Source: Mycobacterium sp. IS-1590
GTDB lineage: Bacteria; Actinomycetota; Actinomycetes; Mycobacteriales; Mycobacteriaceae
Direction of reading: 5' to 3'
Assembly (NCBI RefSeq): GCF_001500025.1
Contig: NZ_LQIW01000009.1
Span: 33,780-97,779, forward strand
Length of the DNA stretch: 64,000 nucleotides
Position numbers and translations under genes: made by a program. How positions within the stretch are numbered: the first letter of the stretch is position 1; the number at the start of each line of letters is the position of its first letter. The notes beneath the pieces were generated by a model. The model had not been told where the DNA came from. It made no database searches and saw only the letters and a list, made by a program, of their open reading frames with translations. Of this stretch, positions 26,820 to 35,505 are shown piece after piece.

Positions 26820-28298
26820 GTGCTCGTGACGTCCCCGGATAGCGGTTCCCTGCAGGGGACTGCTGTCCGTGGCGGAGTAGCGGTCATGATCGGCCAGGTT
26901 CTGCGAACGCTGATCCAGCTGTTCGGTCTGATCGTGTTGGCACGTCTCCTCACGCCCATCGACTTCGGACTCGTAGCCATGGTCACATCGGTCATCGGAG
27001 TGACCTCAGTCTTGAGTGATGTGGGCCTCTCGATGGCAATTATGCGAGAGGTCAGGGTTGAGCCCACGATTCGGGATGCGCTTTTCTATATCAACGCCGT
27101 AATAGCATTGGCGGCGGCAGCGTTGGTGTGGGTGGCTGCACCGTTGATCGCCGGGTTCTACGGGGAGCCTCTACTCGACGAGATTGCACGATGGTTGGCA
27201 CTGTCGGTTTTCCTCGCGGGGCTGGCACCTCAGTATCGGGCCGAGCTCGCAAGAGCGCATCGATTCGGAGCCCTCGCTTCCGTGGATACGATTGCACAGG
27301 GAGTGGCTCTTGCTGCAGCGTGCATAGCTGCTGTCGGCGGTGCCGGGTACTGGGCAGTCGTGATCCAGCAAGGAACAGCCGCGGTAGTCCTGCTAATGAC
27401 CTTGGTGGCCTTGTCGCGATATCTTCCGCGCTCGAAACCGAATCTGCGCGGCATCAAAAGCTATGTATCTCTTGGTGTCACGTCTCTGGGCCTCGATCTG
27501 ACGAACTATGCGGCCGTGTATGCCGCACCAATGGCCGTCGGACACGCTCTCGGCGCAGCAGCCGTCGGCTTCTACAACCGGGCCTTTCAACTCGTGGCGT
27601 TCCCACTCAGCCAGCTGGCCGGACCTCTCACACGTGTTGTCGTGCCCGTCTTGGCGCACGTCGAAGACGGACCGAAGCTGGTAGCGGCAGCAAAGCGGGT
27701 CCAGCTCGCAATGGCGTACGCATTGCTGCCTCTACTGGCGTTCATCATCGTCGGTGGCGAGAATCTTGTGGAAGTTATGTTCGGGCAAGACTGGCGTCCG
27801 TCGGGACGTATTGCACAGATCCTAGCGGTCGGCGGTGTGTTCCAAATACTCGGATACGTGAACTATTGGTTATTCACACGCAAAGGCCGGCTCGGATTGC
27901 TCTGGGCCCTAGAGGGATCCGTCTGGATTCCGCTCACAGCGATGTACTTCGTCTTGAGTAACAGGGGGACGGTCTGGGTCGCTGCGCTCTACGCCGCGAG
28001 CCTGGCGATGAACTGGCTCATGTCGACGGTTCTGGGGCTGCGCGTACTGGGGCTCCCTGCGATGCAGTTGTTACGGCCGTCGTTGTGGCGCCTCCTTTTT
28101 TTGGTGCCCGTCGTAGCGACCGGACTCGTGACGCGCGAGGTCCTGCACCACAGCGGCTGGCACGCGACCTCAGCGCTGGCCATTGCGACCGCATCATCAG
28201 TGTTGGCTGTCGCGGTCCTGGCTTTTATACCGATCTTTAGGCATGAGGTGCGCGAGTTCTTAGCCGTTATCACCAGCGTACGAAAACGAAACCTGTGA
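26820..28298 (+). CDS. Wzx-type polysaccharide flippase
   Basis: 492 aa with about 12-14 predicted transmembrane helices. The N-terminal AVMIGQVLRTLIQLFGLIVLARLLTPIDFGLVAMVTSVIGV is diagnostic of the PST/WzxC polysaccharide exporter family in the MOP superfamily, and VGFYNRAFQLVAFPLSQLAGPL supports it. It should flip lipid-linked repeat units to the outer face of the membrane. GTG 26820 directly follows the previous stop; GTG 26826 is an alternative. It is the last gene of the left arm, and its 3' end meets the FkbM gene 24 bases away. Confidence 0.93.
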   Translation: MLVTSPDSGSLQGTAVRGGVAVMIGQVLRTLIQLFGLIVLARLLTPIDFGLVAMVTSVIGVTSVLSDVGLSMAIMREVRVEPTIRDALFYINAVIALAAAALVWVAAPLIAGFYGEPLLDEIARWLALSVFLAGLAPQYRAELARAHRFGALASVDTIAQGVALAAACIAAVGGAGYWAVVIQQGTAAVVLLMTLVALSRYLPRSKPNLRGIKSYVSLGVTSLGLDLTNYAAVYAAPMAVGHALGAAAVGFYNRAFQLVAFPLSQLAGPLTRVVVPVLAHVEDGPKLVAAAKRVQLAMAYALLPLLAFIIVGGENLVEVMFGQDWRPSGRIAQILAVGGVFQILGYVNYWLFTRKGRLGLLWALEGSVWIPLTAMYFVLSNRGTVWVAALYAASLAMNWLMSTVLGLRVLGLPAMQLLRPSLWRLLFLVPVVATGLVTREVLHHSGWHATSALAIATASSVLAVAVLAFIPIFRHEVREFLAVITSVRKRNL

Positions 28299-28322
28299 TG
28301 GCTCTGCGGCACGCGCGTCTGA

Positions 28323-29174
28323 CTACTGGCTTGCCTTGGGTAGGCCGAATAGGTGTACGCGATCGGTAATGCGCTCGCGATCGCTGTTTAGGTAGGGAAC
28401 GGGGCTGTCCTCATCGTTCCACTGAATCCAGACGTCATAGCTATCGAAATCAATGAGGGACAGAAGCTCGTCCAAACTCGTATCGAAGTTCACGAGCGTC
28501 TTGGTGTGCACCTCGATCATGAACTTCGGGTGCAGGGCCAGTACCTGCTGAGCGCCCTTCAGAGCCTCGACCTCGAAACCTTCGATGTCAATCTTCAAAA
28601 ACGTCGGCTTCTCGTTCACAAACTGATCGATATTGATCGATTCGATCTGTTGCCCGAGGCGCTCGCTGGGCGTCACGCGAGTGTTCGACTCTTCGGTGAT
28701 CCGTACTACTCCGGGTTGGGAAGCGATTGCCATGTTTTCGCACCGCACTTGCGAAAGATGATTGAGTTCCACGTTTTTTCGGAGTATGGCTGCGCTGTGT
28801 GGCGACGCTTCGAACGCGATGACCTTCCCATCCCTACCGACCCAGTCGGCCAGCAATATCGTCGCCATCCCATGGTGTGCACCGCAGTCTAGGGCGACAT
28901 CACCGGGCCGCACCATCCTATCCCTGATGAAGGCCAGTTCAGGACTCAATTCGCGGACTTCCGGGCCACCGTACCAACGGTGTCCCATAGCATCGCCGAC
29001 GTAGAAGGCGAATGATCGGCCGTCGAAGGTCACTTTCTGGGTATAGGGCCGAAATGAACGCTCCTCGACGGCAAAACGCAGCCGCTTCAACGATACTTTC
29101 AACCGTTCTGGCAGTATGGCTCGCAGGGCATCATTGACGTCTCTGTTCAGTCGTGTACGTATGCTGCCCGCCAT
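28323..29174 (-). CDS. FkbM-family methyltransferase
   Basis: 283 aa. The SAM-binding motif is VALDCGAHHGMATILLADWVG, with VIAFEASPHSAAILRKNVELN as motif II, and FLKIDIEGFEVEALKGA as the FkbM signature (LKIDVEGxE). FkbM enzymes usually O-methylate sugar hydroxyls, so it likely decorates the polysaccharide. It ends the minus-strand arm, 66 bases after the glycosyltransferase. The base composition is visibly more AT-rich than the core genes. Confidence 0.92.
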   Translation of the reverse strand: MAGSIRTRLNRDVNDALRAILPERLKVSLKRLRFAVEERSFRPYTQKVTFDGRSFAFYVGDAMGHRWYGGPEVRELSPELAFIRDRMVRPGDVALDCGAHHGMATILLADWVGRDGKVIAFEASPHSAAILRKNVELNHLSQVRCENMAIASQPGVVRITEESNTRVTPSERLGQQIESINIDQFVNEKPTFLKIDIEGFEVEALKGAQQVLALHPKFMIEVHTKTLVNFDTSLDELLSLIDFDSYDVWIQWNDEDSPVPYLNSDRERITDRVHLFGLPKASQ

Positions 29175-29240
29175 TGCCGGATCTTAACCCTCACATGCTG
29201 GCCGAGGGGTGCTTTCCGGTCTGGGACGTCACCCAGCGAA

Positions 29241-30290
29241 TCAGATCCTGGGCGAAAAATCGCACGCGTAAAGGTCGGCGAGTTCGGCGCGAACTGTGGA
29301 CCAAGAAAACCGATCGCGTGCGGTGTCGTGAAGCGCGACGCAGTGGCCGCGCAGCTCCAAGGGGCTGAGCGCCGACAGTGCATCGTACTTCGACCAGAAT
29401 TCTTCTGGCGAGGAGAAAAGCAAGCGATCATCATCGGCTACGTAGTCCGTCACCCCATCGATGCGGCTCAAAAACACTGGAAGGTAACAGTTGTATGCCT
29501 CAAGTAACGCGTTGTTCGCCGTAGCGAAGGTGAGCGGAAGCAACAGTGCGAAAGACTCTCGTAACAGACTGTTGTAGCTCTCAGCGTCAAGCCGTGCGTG
29601 GCACACCACGCCCGCGTACCGGCTCAGCCGGGATCGCGCTGTCTCGTTCATTCCGACCAGGTCGATCTGGACATCACGCGGACCACGCTGCGCGGCAATC
29701 CTTTCGAGCATATCGATGTCGCGATACGCGATACCGACGACAACCAATCGCCGCGGCGCCCGTTGGCGTCTCTCAAACAGCTCGACCGAGGGCACCTCAC
29801 CGCTGGCGAACGTGAAGCCGTGAGGGACAAACCTCACCTTCTTGTCTGGGAACGCGCGGCTGAAAACGTCGCGCTGTTGAGTACTCAGAACCACAATCAC
29901 ATGTGCAGCGCGCAACGACAATTGCTTGATGCGACGGTGAGCACTCGTTGGCGGCCCCAGCCAATCGGAGTCGACGACGTGCACGGTGTACACGATCCGT
30001 TTCCCGAGTATGCGCAGTATCCACGGTGACAGGTACGCAGTTGCCTCTGGCTGGAAGTAGTGAACCGTGTCGTATCGCAACGCCCGGATGAGAGTGAGCA
30101 GATCCATTAGCAGGAAGTTCACATGCCGCGGCCTGGTCGACTCAAGATACCTGGCAAACGGCAACCACTCTCCGTTCACATAATGCCGGGGGTCTGGGAC
30201 CACGAGGTCGTATCCCGAACCAGGGTTCCAATGGAGATAACGAAACCCCGAGTACAACACCCGGGGGTTCGAGCGCGACCGCTTCGCCAC
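29241..30290 (-). CDS. Glycosyltransferase, GT4-like
   Basis: 349 aa. GT-B features: N-terminal VLYSGFRYLHWNPGSGYDLVV, a middle strand AHVIVVLSTQQRDVFSRAF...VRFVPHGFTF, and a donor half RLVVVGIAYRDIDMLERIAA. The usual EX7E motif is reduced (FATANNALLEAYNCYLPVFLS holds one Glu), so it is a divergent member. The GTG start overlaps the last base of the polymerase gene stop (TAGTG), coupling the two. The sugar is unknown. Confidence 0.82.
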   Translation of the reverse strand: MAKRSRSNPRVLYSGFRYLHWNPGSGYDLVVPDPRHYVNGEWLPFARYLESTRPRHVNFLLMDLLTLIRALRYDTVHYFQPEATAYLSPWILRILGKRIVYTVHVVDSDWLGPPTSAHRRIKQLSLRAAHVIVVLSTQQRDVFSRAFPDKKVRFVPHGFTFASGEVPSVELFERRQRAPRRLVVVGIAYRDIDMLERIAAQRGPRDVQIDLVGMNETARSRLSRYAGVVCHARLDAESYNSLLRESFALLLPLTFATANNALLEAYNCYLPVFLSRIDGVTDYVADDDRLLFSSPEEFWSKYDALSALSPLELRGHCVALHDTARDRFSWSTVRAELADLYACDFSPRI

Positions 30291-31627
30291 TATGCCGGTT
30301 TCCCGGTCGCCCTGTCACCGTGCCGAGCCATGATCAAAGTTGCAAAGATGAGGCCGCTGGTCGGGAATTGCTGGATGTTGGGCCATAGGTCCCACACGGC
30401 TTCAACAGTTGCGATCACAAAGAAGGCGATGAGATAACCGAAACAAGCGATCTGTTCACGAGTGACTCGTAGCGCGCGAGTCGCGAAGATCGACCCAATC
30501 CAGATCGGCAACAGGGCGGCAAGGCCTATGAGACCGGTTGTTACTAGAGCGTCGATGAGAATATTGTGCCCCGTGCCGGCGTTTGCCCAGACCGCGGTCT
30601 CCGCGGTGAACGGCCCACTGGTCAGGAACCAGTTGAACCCCATTCCCAGGATCGGTGATTGGTGCCATAACTGGAAGGCTTGTGACCAGATTATCGGACG
30701 TTCGGTGAATGCTTCCCGGTCCCACTCCAACAACGGAATGACCAGCGCGGCGGCAACTGAGGCGCTTGCGAGAACGGTACCCACCAGTCGGATCGAGAAT
30801 ATGGATCGAAGCCAGCAGATCGCCCACCACAGGAGAACAACGCCGGCGGCGATCACCGCTGTTCGCGTGGCAGAGGCGACCATCGTTGCGAAGAGGATGG
30901 CGCCGCAGAGCACTCTCCAGCGGTTCCTCGTGATGAGCGGAATCAGTGAAAAAGATATGGCGCAGTACATTCCGAGGGCGTTGCTCTGGCCGAACGGCCC
31001 GGCCAGTTCCCAGCCCGCGATCAACGACTTCCTCGAGTCCATGTTGTACATCATGTATTCGGGAATGATCAGGCCGCCGATGATCGAGTACGCGCCGACT
31101 CCCGTCAATAGAATGGGAATCCATTTCAATTCAGAGATGGAAGCGCCGGTATTCCAGATCGCCACGAGAACCATGTTGGCGAGAACTATTTTCGGGACGT
31201 CTGGGGGCGTCAATGGTTCTGGGCCGATGAGATGGGGCAGATTCAGTGCGATCAAGAATGCCAAGAGCCACGTTATGTCGCGGTTAGGGTGCCCGCGCAT
31301 GAGCACGATGAGCGAACTCAAGGCGAGCAAGATTCCCGATCCCGCCCATCTTGTGAGCCCCGCGATGGGAGTCTCCGATGTGGCCAAAGCTTCTTCGATC
31401 CCGATATCGGGTGTGTGTTTGACGATCAGATGGTTGATGGCTTCAGGAAAGACGATCAGACCGACGGCCGCCACAAGCAACAGGACGAACGCTCGGTCGC
31501 CCGCCCGGAAGTTGCGCAGTGAGAAGCGATTCCGTATGGCAAGGGCCGAGTCGCCGCCGACGGATAGTGGGGGCGCCGTGACGAACGTCGAGGCCGCCCG
31601 TTTCCCTTCGGCACCGTTATGGTCCAT
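30290..31627 (-). CDS. Wzy / O-antigen-ligase-like polymerase
   Basis: 445 aa, about 11-12 predicted transmembrane helices with a large periplasmic loop near the C-terminal third. The loop segment SPILGMGFNWF...ANAGTGHNILIDALVTTGLIG carries the HN motif of the Wzy_C/O-antigen-ligase family. It either polymerises flipped repeat units (Wzy) or ligates the glycan to an acceptor. With a Wzx and a Wzz in the same locus, polymerase is the better reading. ATG 31627 lies 12 bases after the kinase stop. Confidence 0.88.
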   Translation of the reverse strand: MDHNGAEGKRAASTFVTAPPLSVGGDSALAIRNRFSLRNFRAGDRAFVLLLVAAVGLIVFPEAINHLIVKHTPDIGIEEALATSETPIAGLTRWAGSGILLALSSLIVLMRGHPNRDITWLLAFLIALNLPHLIGPEPLTPPDVPKIVLANMVLVAIWNTGASISELKWIPILLTGVGAYSIIGGLIIPEYMMYNMDSRKSLIAGWELAGPFGQSNALGMYCAISFSLIPLITRNRWRVLCGAILFATMVASATRTAVIAAGVVLLWWAICWLRSIFSIRLVGTVLASASVAAALVIPLLEWDREAFTERPIIWSQAFQLWHQSPILGMGFNWFLTSGPFTAETAVWANAGTGHNILIDALVTTGLIGLAALLPIWIGSIFATRALRVTREQIACFGYLIAFFVIATVEAVWDLWPNIQQFPTSGLIFATLIMARHGDRATGKPA

Positions 31628-31639
31628 GAGCCTGTCAGG

Positions 31640-33043
31640 TCATTTCTCGTGTGACCCGCGCCGACGTCCGCCGAACGCCTGAGGATCCGGTTGCGTGCGA
31701 TTCGCTCGACCGTAATAGTCCTCGGCCTTCGACCGCCTTTTCGCGGGCGTCATTGTCAGGACGGTTCCCAATATCGGTGCGCCGGCTCGGTTGAGTGCGT
31801 CGATTCCCCGCGCTAGTTGATCGCGCTGCGTCTGCCCGAAGCGAGCAATCAATATGACGCCCTGAGATGCTGCCCCGAGGATGGCGGCATCAGGTTTCAG
31901 CAGCGACGGAGTATCGACGACGACGTAGTCGAACTGGGCAGCCAGTTCGGTGAGGACCTCCCTCGCGGCACGGGACTGGAGTAGTTCGGTCGGGGCGGGT
32001 GGCAGCGGGCCGGAGGTCAGCGCCATCAACCCCGGCGTCCCGGTCTGCTGGAGCGCCTCGCCAACGGAAGCTCGGCCCGTGAGAACAGTACTCAGGCCGG
32101 CCTGCTTGTTTAGGCCGAAGTAGTCGGCGAGCCTGGGACGCCGCATATCGCCATCGACTACCGCGACGCGGTAACCGGCTTCTGCCAGTGCGAGTGAGAG
32201 GTTGACCGCCGTTGACGTTCTGCCTTCCTCGGGCATCGCGCTCGCGACGACGAGCACCCGGGGCCCGTTGGAGGCCTCGAGGAATTTCAGGTTCACCCGC
32301 AGCTCGCGGAATGCCTCCGCGACCGCCGAACTTTCGGAGTCGAATGAGATCAGTGGATCGTTCCGGCGCTGCGCATCGAATGGAATTTCACCGATCTGGC
32401 CCACGCCGGTCACCTGCTGCAGGGCGTCGGTGCTTCGCACCGATCTGTCGCTGCGGTCCCTGACGATAGCGAGCAGAACGCCGATCAAGAGTCCGATCAC
32501 CAGCGCTATCCCGGTGTTGCGTGCCGTTGTCGGCGCCGCCGAACTATCGGGGAGGTCCGCCCGCTGCTGCACGATCACCCGCGCATTTGGTGGCACGCCC
32601 AACCCTGGCGTTTCGAGTGCGGCCGCCATGATGACGAACTCGTCGGACAACGTGTTGGCGATATCTCGGGCGCGAACCGCTGACCGGTCGGACACTTCCA
32701 CGTTGATGATGACGGTGTCGGAGGGGGAGCTGACCTTGACCTCACCCTGCAGTTCGGCGACATCCATGTCGAGACCGAGTTTGTCTATGGTGCGCTGAGC
32801 CAGTAGCTCGCCCTCGAGTAGCTCGATGTAAGACAGCACACGACTTTCGGCGAACAGTCCACCGTCGTAGATCTCGCTGTTATTGCCTTCGGATGTGGTC
32901 GAGACGAACAGCCGCGTCGAGGCCTCGTACATCGGTGCGATCGTGAGCGAGTAGGCGAGGGCACCGAGCATGGCGATGACTGTTGTGGCACAGATGATTT
33001 TCCACCGGGTACGCAATATCTGTGCGAAGTCCTGAACAGTCAA
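31640..33043 (-). CDS. Wzz/BY-kinase fusion (polysaccharide copolymerase), Walker A Lys replaced by Arg
   Basis: 467 aa. The N-terminal Wzz domain runs TVQDFAQILRTRWK, a helix, then a periplasmic part to a second helix at about 195-215. The kinase half has Walker A' VVDGDMRRPRL and Walker B FDYVVVDTP. The P-loop reads SAMPEEGRTSTAVN: the invariant lysine is Arg275 (codon at 32219-32221). The C-terminus has only one Tyr pair (DYYGR), not the usual Tyr cluster. The kinase may be dead or weak. TTG 33043 with GAAGGG upstream is preferred; TTG 33136 would add 31 residues. Confidence 0.88.
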   Translation of the reverse strand: MTVQDFAQILRTRWKIICATTVIAMLGALAYSLTIAPMYEASTRLFVSTTSEGNNSEIYDGGLFAESRVLSYIELLEGELLAQRTIDKLGLDMDVAELQGEVKVSSPSDTVIINVEVSDRSAVRARDIANTLSDEFVIMAAALETPGLGVPPNARVIVQQRADLPDSSAAPTTARNTGIALVIGLLIGVLLAIVRDRSDRSVRSTDALQQVTGVGQIGEIPFDAQRRNDPLISFDSESSAVAEAFRELRVNLKFLEASNGPRVLVVASAMPEEGRTSTAVNLSLALAEAGYRVAVVDGDMRRPRLADYFGLNKQAGLSTVLTGRASVGEALQQTGTPGLMALTSGPLPPAPTELLQSRAAREVLTELAAQFDYVVVDTPSLLKPDAAILGAASQGVILIARFGQTQRDQLARGIDALNRAGAPILGTVLTMTPAKRRSKAEDYYGRANRTQPDPQAFGGRRRGSHEK

Positions 33044-33427
33044 CTGCGACCCTTCATCGCTCGAACTCTCTTTCGTGCGTGTACCGACGCCACCACACCG
33101 GCCATTGTCCTCAGCGTTCAGCCGACGTCTCGGCAATATCGATAGGTGCCTTCGCCGGCGTCATCTCGGATTGGAAAGCCCGCGGGCAAAGGGCGGGAAA
33201 GCATCGCTCAGCCAATTCCCCGACACGGTCCTCTCGCTATTGATATCGCATCAGCCTGCGGCGCCCGCCGGTATAGTCCCACACCTGTTAAGACTATGCC
33301 GCTCGAACAGTCGAAAGTGGAGCAAGGTGTGCCCGGTTAATTCAACCCTGCCAGCTACCCCGCTGCGAATCCGGGCCTCAGGACACTTCGGGCGGCGGGG
33401 CGCCAACCCCGTTGTCGGCGAGCGGTT
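33044..33427. promoter_or_regulatory. Divergent control region of the polysaccharide locus
   Basis: 384 bases between the Wzz/kinase gene (-) and the BcsB-like gene (+) hold no convincing ORF. TATAGT (33272-33277) is a strong -10 for rightward transcription. It lies in an inverted repeat: GGTATAGTC at 33270-33278 and GACTATGCC at 33292-33300, eight of nine bases matching across a 13-base spacer, so a mirror -10-like CATAGT exists for the other strand. This is a candidate operator for both arms. Confidence 0.5.
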
Positions 33428-35473
33428 ATGAACCGCAGTCGCATCGCGGGTTCACTGGCGTCCGTCTTGGTGCTACTTCTGTCGGTGTCGCTCGGTGGCC
33501 CAGCGAATGCCCAACCCGACGATGGCGGCCCACCGCCGCCCGCGGCAGCCGTGACCTTGGGCTGGCCCGCGCTGGGCCTGGAGCCAGAGGTCTTCCTCGG
33601 CCCCAACAGCGCAACGAGTTACACAGTGCCACTGCCGACGGGGCTTGCAGCGTCGCGGCTGCGCGGCACCATCACCGCCCCCCTGAACATCAGCGCGGGC
33701 TACCTCGAGGTGAACGACGTCGACGGCAGGTTGCTCGGTACCGTCAATCTGCCACCCGCGGGCGCTGCTGCCGCTGCAACACCCATCGACGTGGATATCT
33801 CGGCGGCGCGCGTCCAGAAGTCGTCAGTCGAGCTGACACTCACCGTTCGCCCCTTGGATGTCGCCGGCTCGCAAATCAACCAGTACGGCATCCAATACTG
33901 CGGCCCGCTCCAACTGGTCACTCTTAGGGATCTCGCGGTCGAATTCACCGGGACCGAACCGCCGGTGACGACCATTGCCGGATTCTTCCCGCCCGTGCTT
34001 GAGCGGGTGACGGTCTACGCACCCGCCGATGCCGACGCCGCCGAGCAACAGGCGGTGCTGATGCTGGTATCCACCCTCGTTCGGCTCTACCTCCCGCAGC
34101 CGCTTGCCGTTGCGGTTGTCAATCAACCGCGGGGAGCCGCGCCACCGCCGGCCGCCCCGCTGGGGCGTGCCGTCGTCGTCGAGCGGGGCGGCGCCGCAGG
34201 GCTCCGCGTCGAAAACAGCGGAGCCGCAGCGGCATATCTGCGGGTGTCCGGCGGCGGTGATGAACTTTCCACTCAGGTGTCGCTTCTCGTGAACGAGCTC
34301 CAGTCGCTGGCTCAGGCGCCCGCATCCCGCGTCGACCAGGCGGGGTCGGAAAAAGATCGCGCCGCTGACAGCTGGACCTTCGGTCAGCTGAACATCAATG
34401 GCAAGACCGACGTCCTGCGTACGAACAACCTGAGGGTGGGTATCGGCCGTGCCGCGCTGGGGAACGGCCGGGTCGACAGCGTGCAGGTGCACTTGATGGC
34501 GGACTACACTCCCGTTCCCGAACAGGATGCGGCTGCCGTGGTGATCCGGTCGGGCGGGGATGTCGTTTATCGCGCCGCGCTGAACGACACCGGCCGCCTC
34601 GACGCCGCGTTCGACCTGCCGAATCGGTTACTCGGCCAGTACGTCAGCATCGATCTCGCGCTCACCTACACCCCCCATCAGGTGTGCAACCCGCTGATCG
34701 CCCCGATCACCTTCCAGCTGGATCCGCAGTCGACGCTGACCGTGCGTCGTGGCGGTCCTCCGCTCGGAGGGTTCACCGCCATGCCTTCGGAGTTCAGCCC
34801 CAGCTTCGAGGTGGCGTTCGACGGCAGCAGCCCCGATCAACTTATCTATGCCGCTCGTGTTGTCGCCGCCGTCTCCAGCCTCACCAGTGCGCAATTGACG
34901 CCGAAGGTCGTCGATCTGAAGACCGCCGCCGACGGCCGAGCCGGCGCATTGATCATCGCGAAGTCGTCGGCTCTCAGGCAGACCTCACTGCACCCGCCGC
35001 TCAGCGGTGACGGTACGACGCTAAATGTCGAGCTGCCCACCGAACTTCGCGTCGACATCGACGGCGGGCTCGGATCGATCCAGGTCTTCGCCGATCGGCC
35101 ACGTGACCGCACAGTTGTCCTCGTTACGACCAGCGGCGAGTGGAACTTGATCGACCCGTTGTTCGGCTACGTCGACGGGCTGGAGGGCAAGTGGTCAGCG
35201 CTCAGCGGTGACGTGCTCGCCGCCGGGAAGGCGGGCGTCCCCACCAATCTGTCGATATTTAGTCAGCGTGACGTCGATGACCGCGCAGCCAGTAGTGAGT
35301 CATCAATGCGCGGATGGCTGCAAGCGCCGTGGGTCGTCATCGGTATCGGGGTGGCCGTGATCGCCGTCCTGGCCCTCGCCGCCGCAATACTATTGCTGTC
35401 CCGACGCCGCAGACGGCGTCCGAACGCCGGCACCGTCGCAGGTGCCGTCCCCGCGCCCAAGCCCGTTGACTGA
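33428..35473 (+). CDS. BcsB-like secreted protein with C-terminal membrane anchor
   Basis: 681 aa. Sec signal peptide (SLASVLVLLLSVSLGGPANA-Q), a long beta-rich exported region, and one C-terminal helix (VVIGIGVAVIAVLALAAAILLL) followed by basic residues. Segments such as VTVYAPADADAAEQQAVLMLVSTLVRLYLPQPLAVAVV, GQLNINGKTDVLRTNN and VQVHLMADYTPVPEQDAAAVV follow the carbohydrate-binding/flavodoxin-like layout of BcsB, the partner of cellulose synthase. No BcsA or PilZ gene is present. It may guide the polymer outside the membrane. Family assignment is by pattern and is not certain. Confidence 0.7.
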   Translation: MNRSRIAGSLASVLVLLLSVSLGGPANAQPDDGGPPPPAAAVTLGWPALGLEPEVFLGPNSATSYTVPLPTGLAASRLRGTITAPLNISAGYLEVNDVDGRLLGTVNLPPAGAAAAATPIDVDISAARVQKSSVELTLTVRPLDVAGSQINQYGIQYCGPLQLVTLRDLAVEFTGTEPPVTTIAGFFPPVLERVTVYAPADADAAEQQAVLMLVSTLVRLYLPQPLAVAVVNQPRGAAPPPAAPLGRAVVVERGGAAGLRVENSGAAAAYLRVSGGGDELSTQVSLLVNELQSLAQAPASRVDQAGSEKDRAADSWTFGQLNINGKTDVLRTNNLRVGIGRAALGNGRVDSVQVHLMADYTPVPEQDAAAVVIRSGGDVVYRAALNDTGRLDAAFDLPNRLLGQYVSIDLALTYTPHQVCNPLIAPITFQLDPQSTLTVRRGGPPLGGFTAMPSEFSPSFEVAFDGSSPDQLIYAARVVAAVSSLTSAQLTPKVVDLKTAADGRAGALIIAKSSALRQTSLHPPLSGDGTTLNVELPTELRVDIDGGLGSIQVFADRPRDRTVVLVTTSGEWNLIDPLFGYVDGLEGKWSALSGDVLAAGKAGVPTNLSIFSQRDVDDRAASSESSMRGWLQAPWVVIGIGVAVIAVLALAAAILLLSRRRRRRPNAGTVAGAVPAPKPVD

Positions 35474-35505
35474 GTCGCGGTAGGGAATCGGCGTATAAGA
35501 GCGAC

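Noticed and set aside
30462..31682. 406-aa open frame on + opposite the polymerase gene
   Set aside because: Shadow; the minus strand encodes a multi-helix Wzy-like protein with a family motif.
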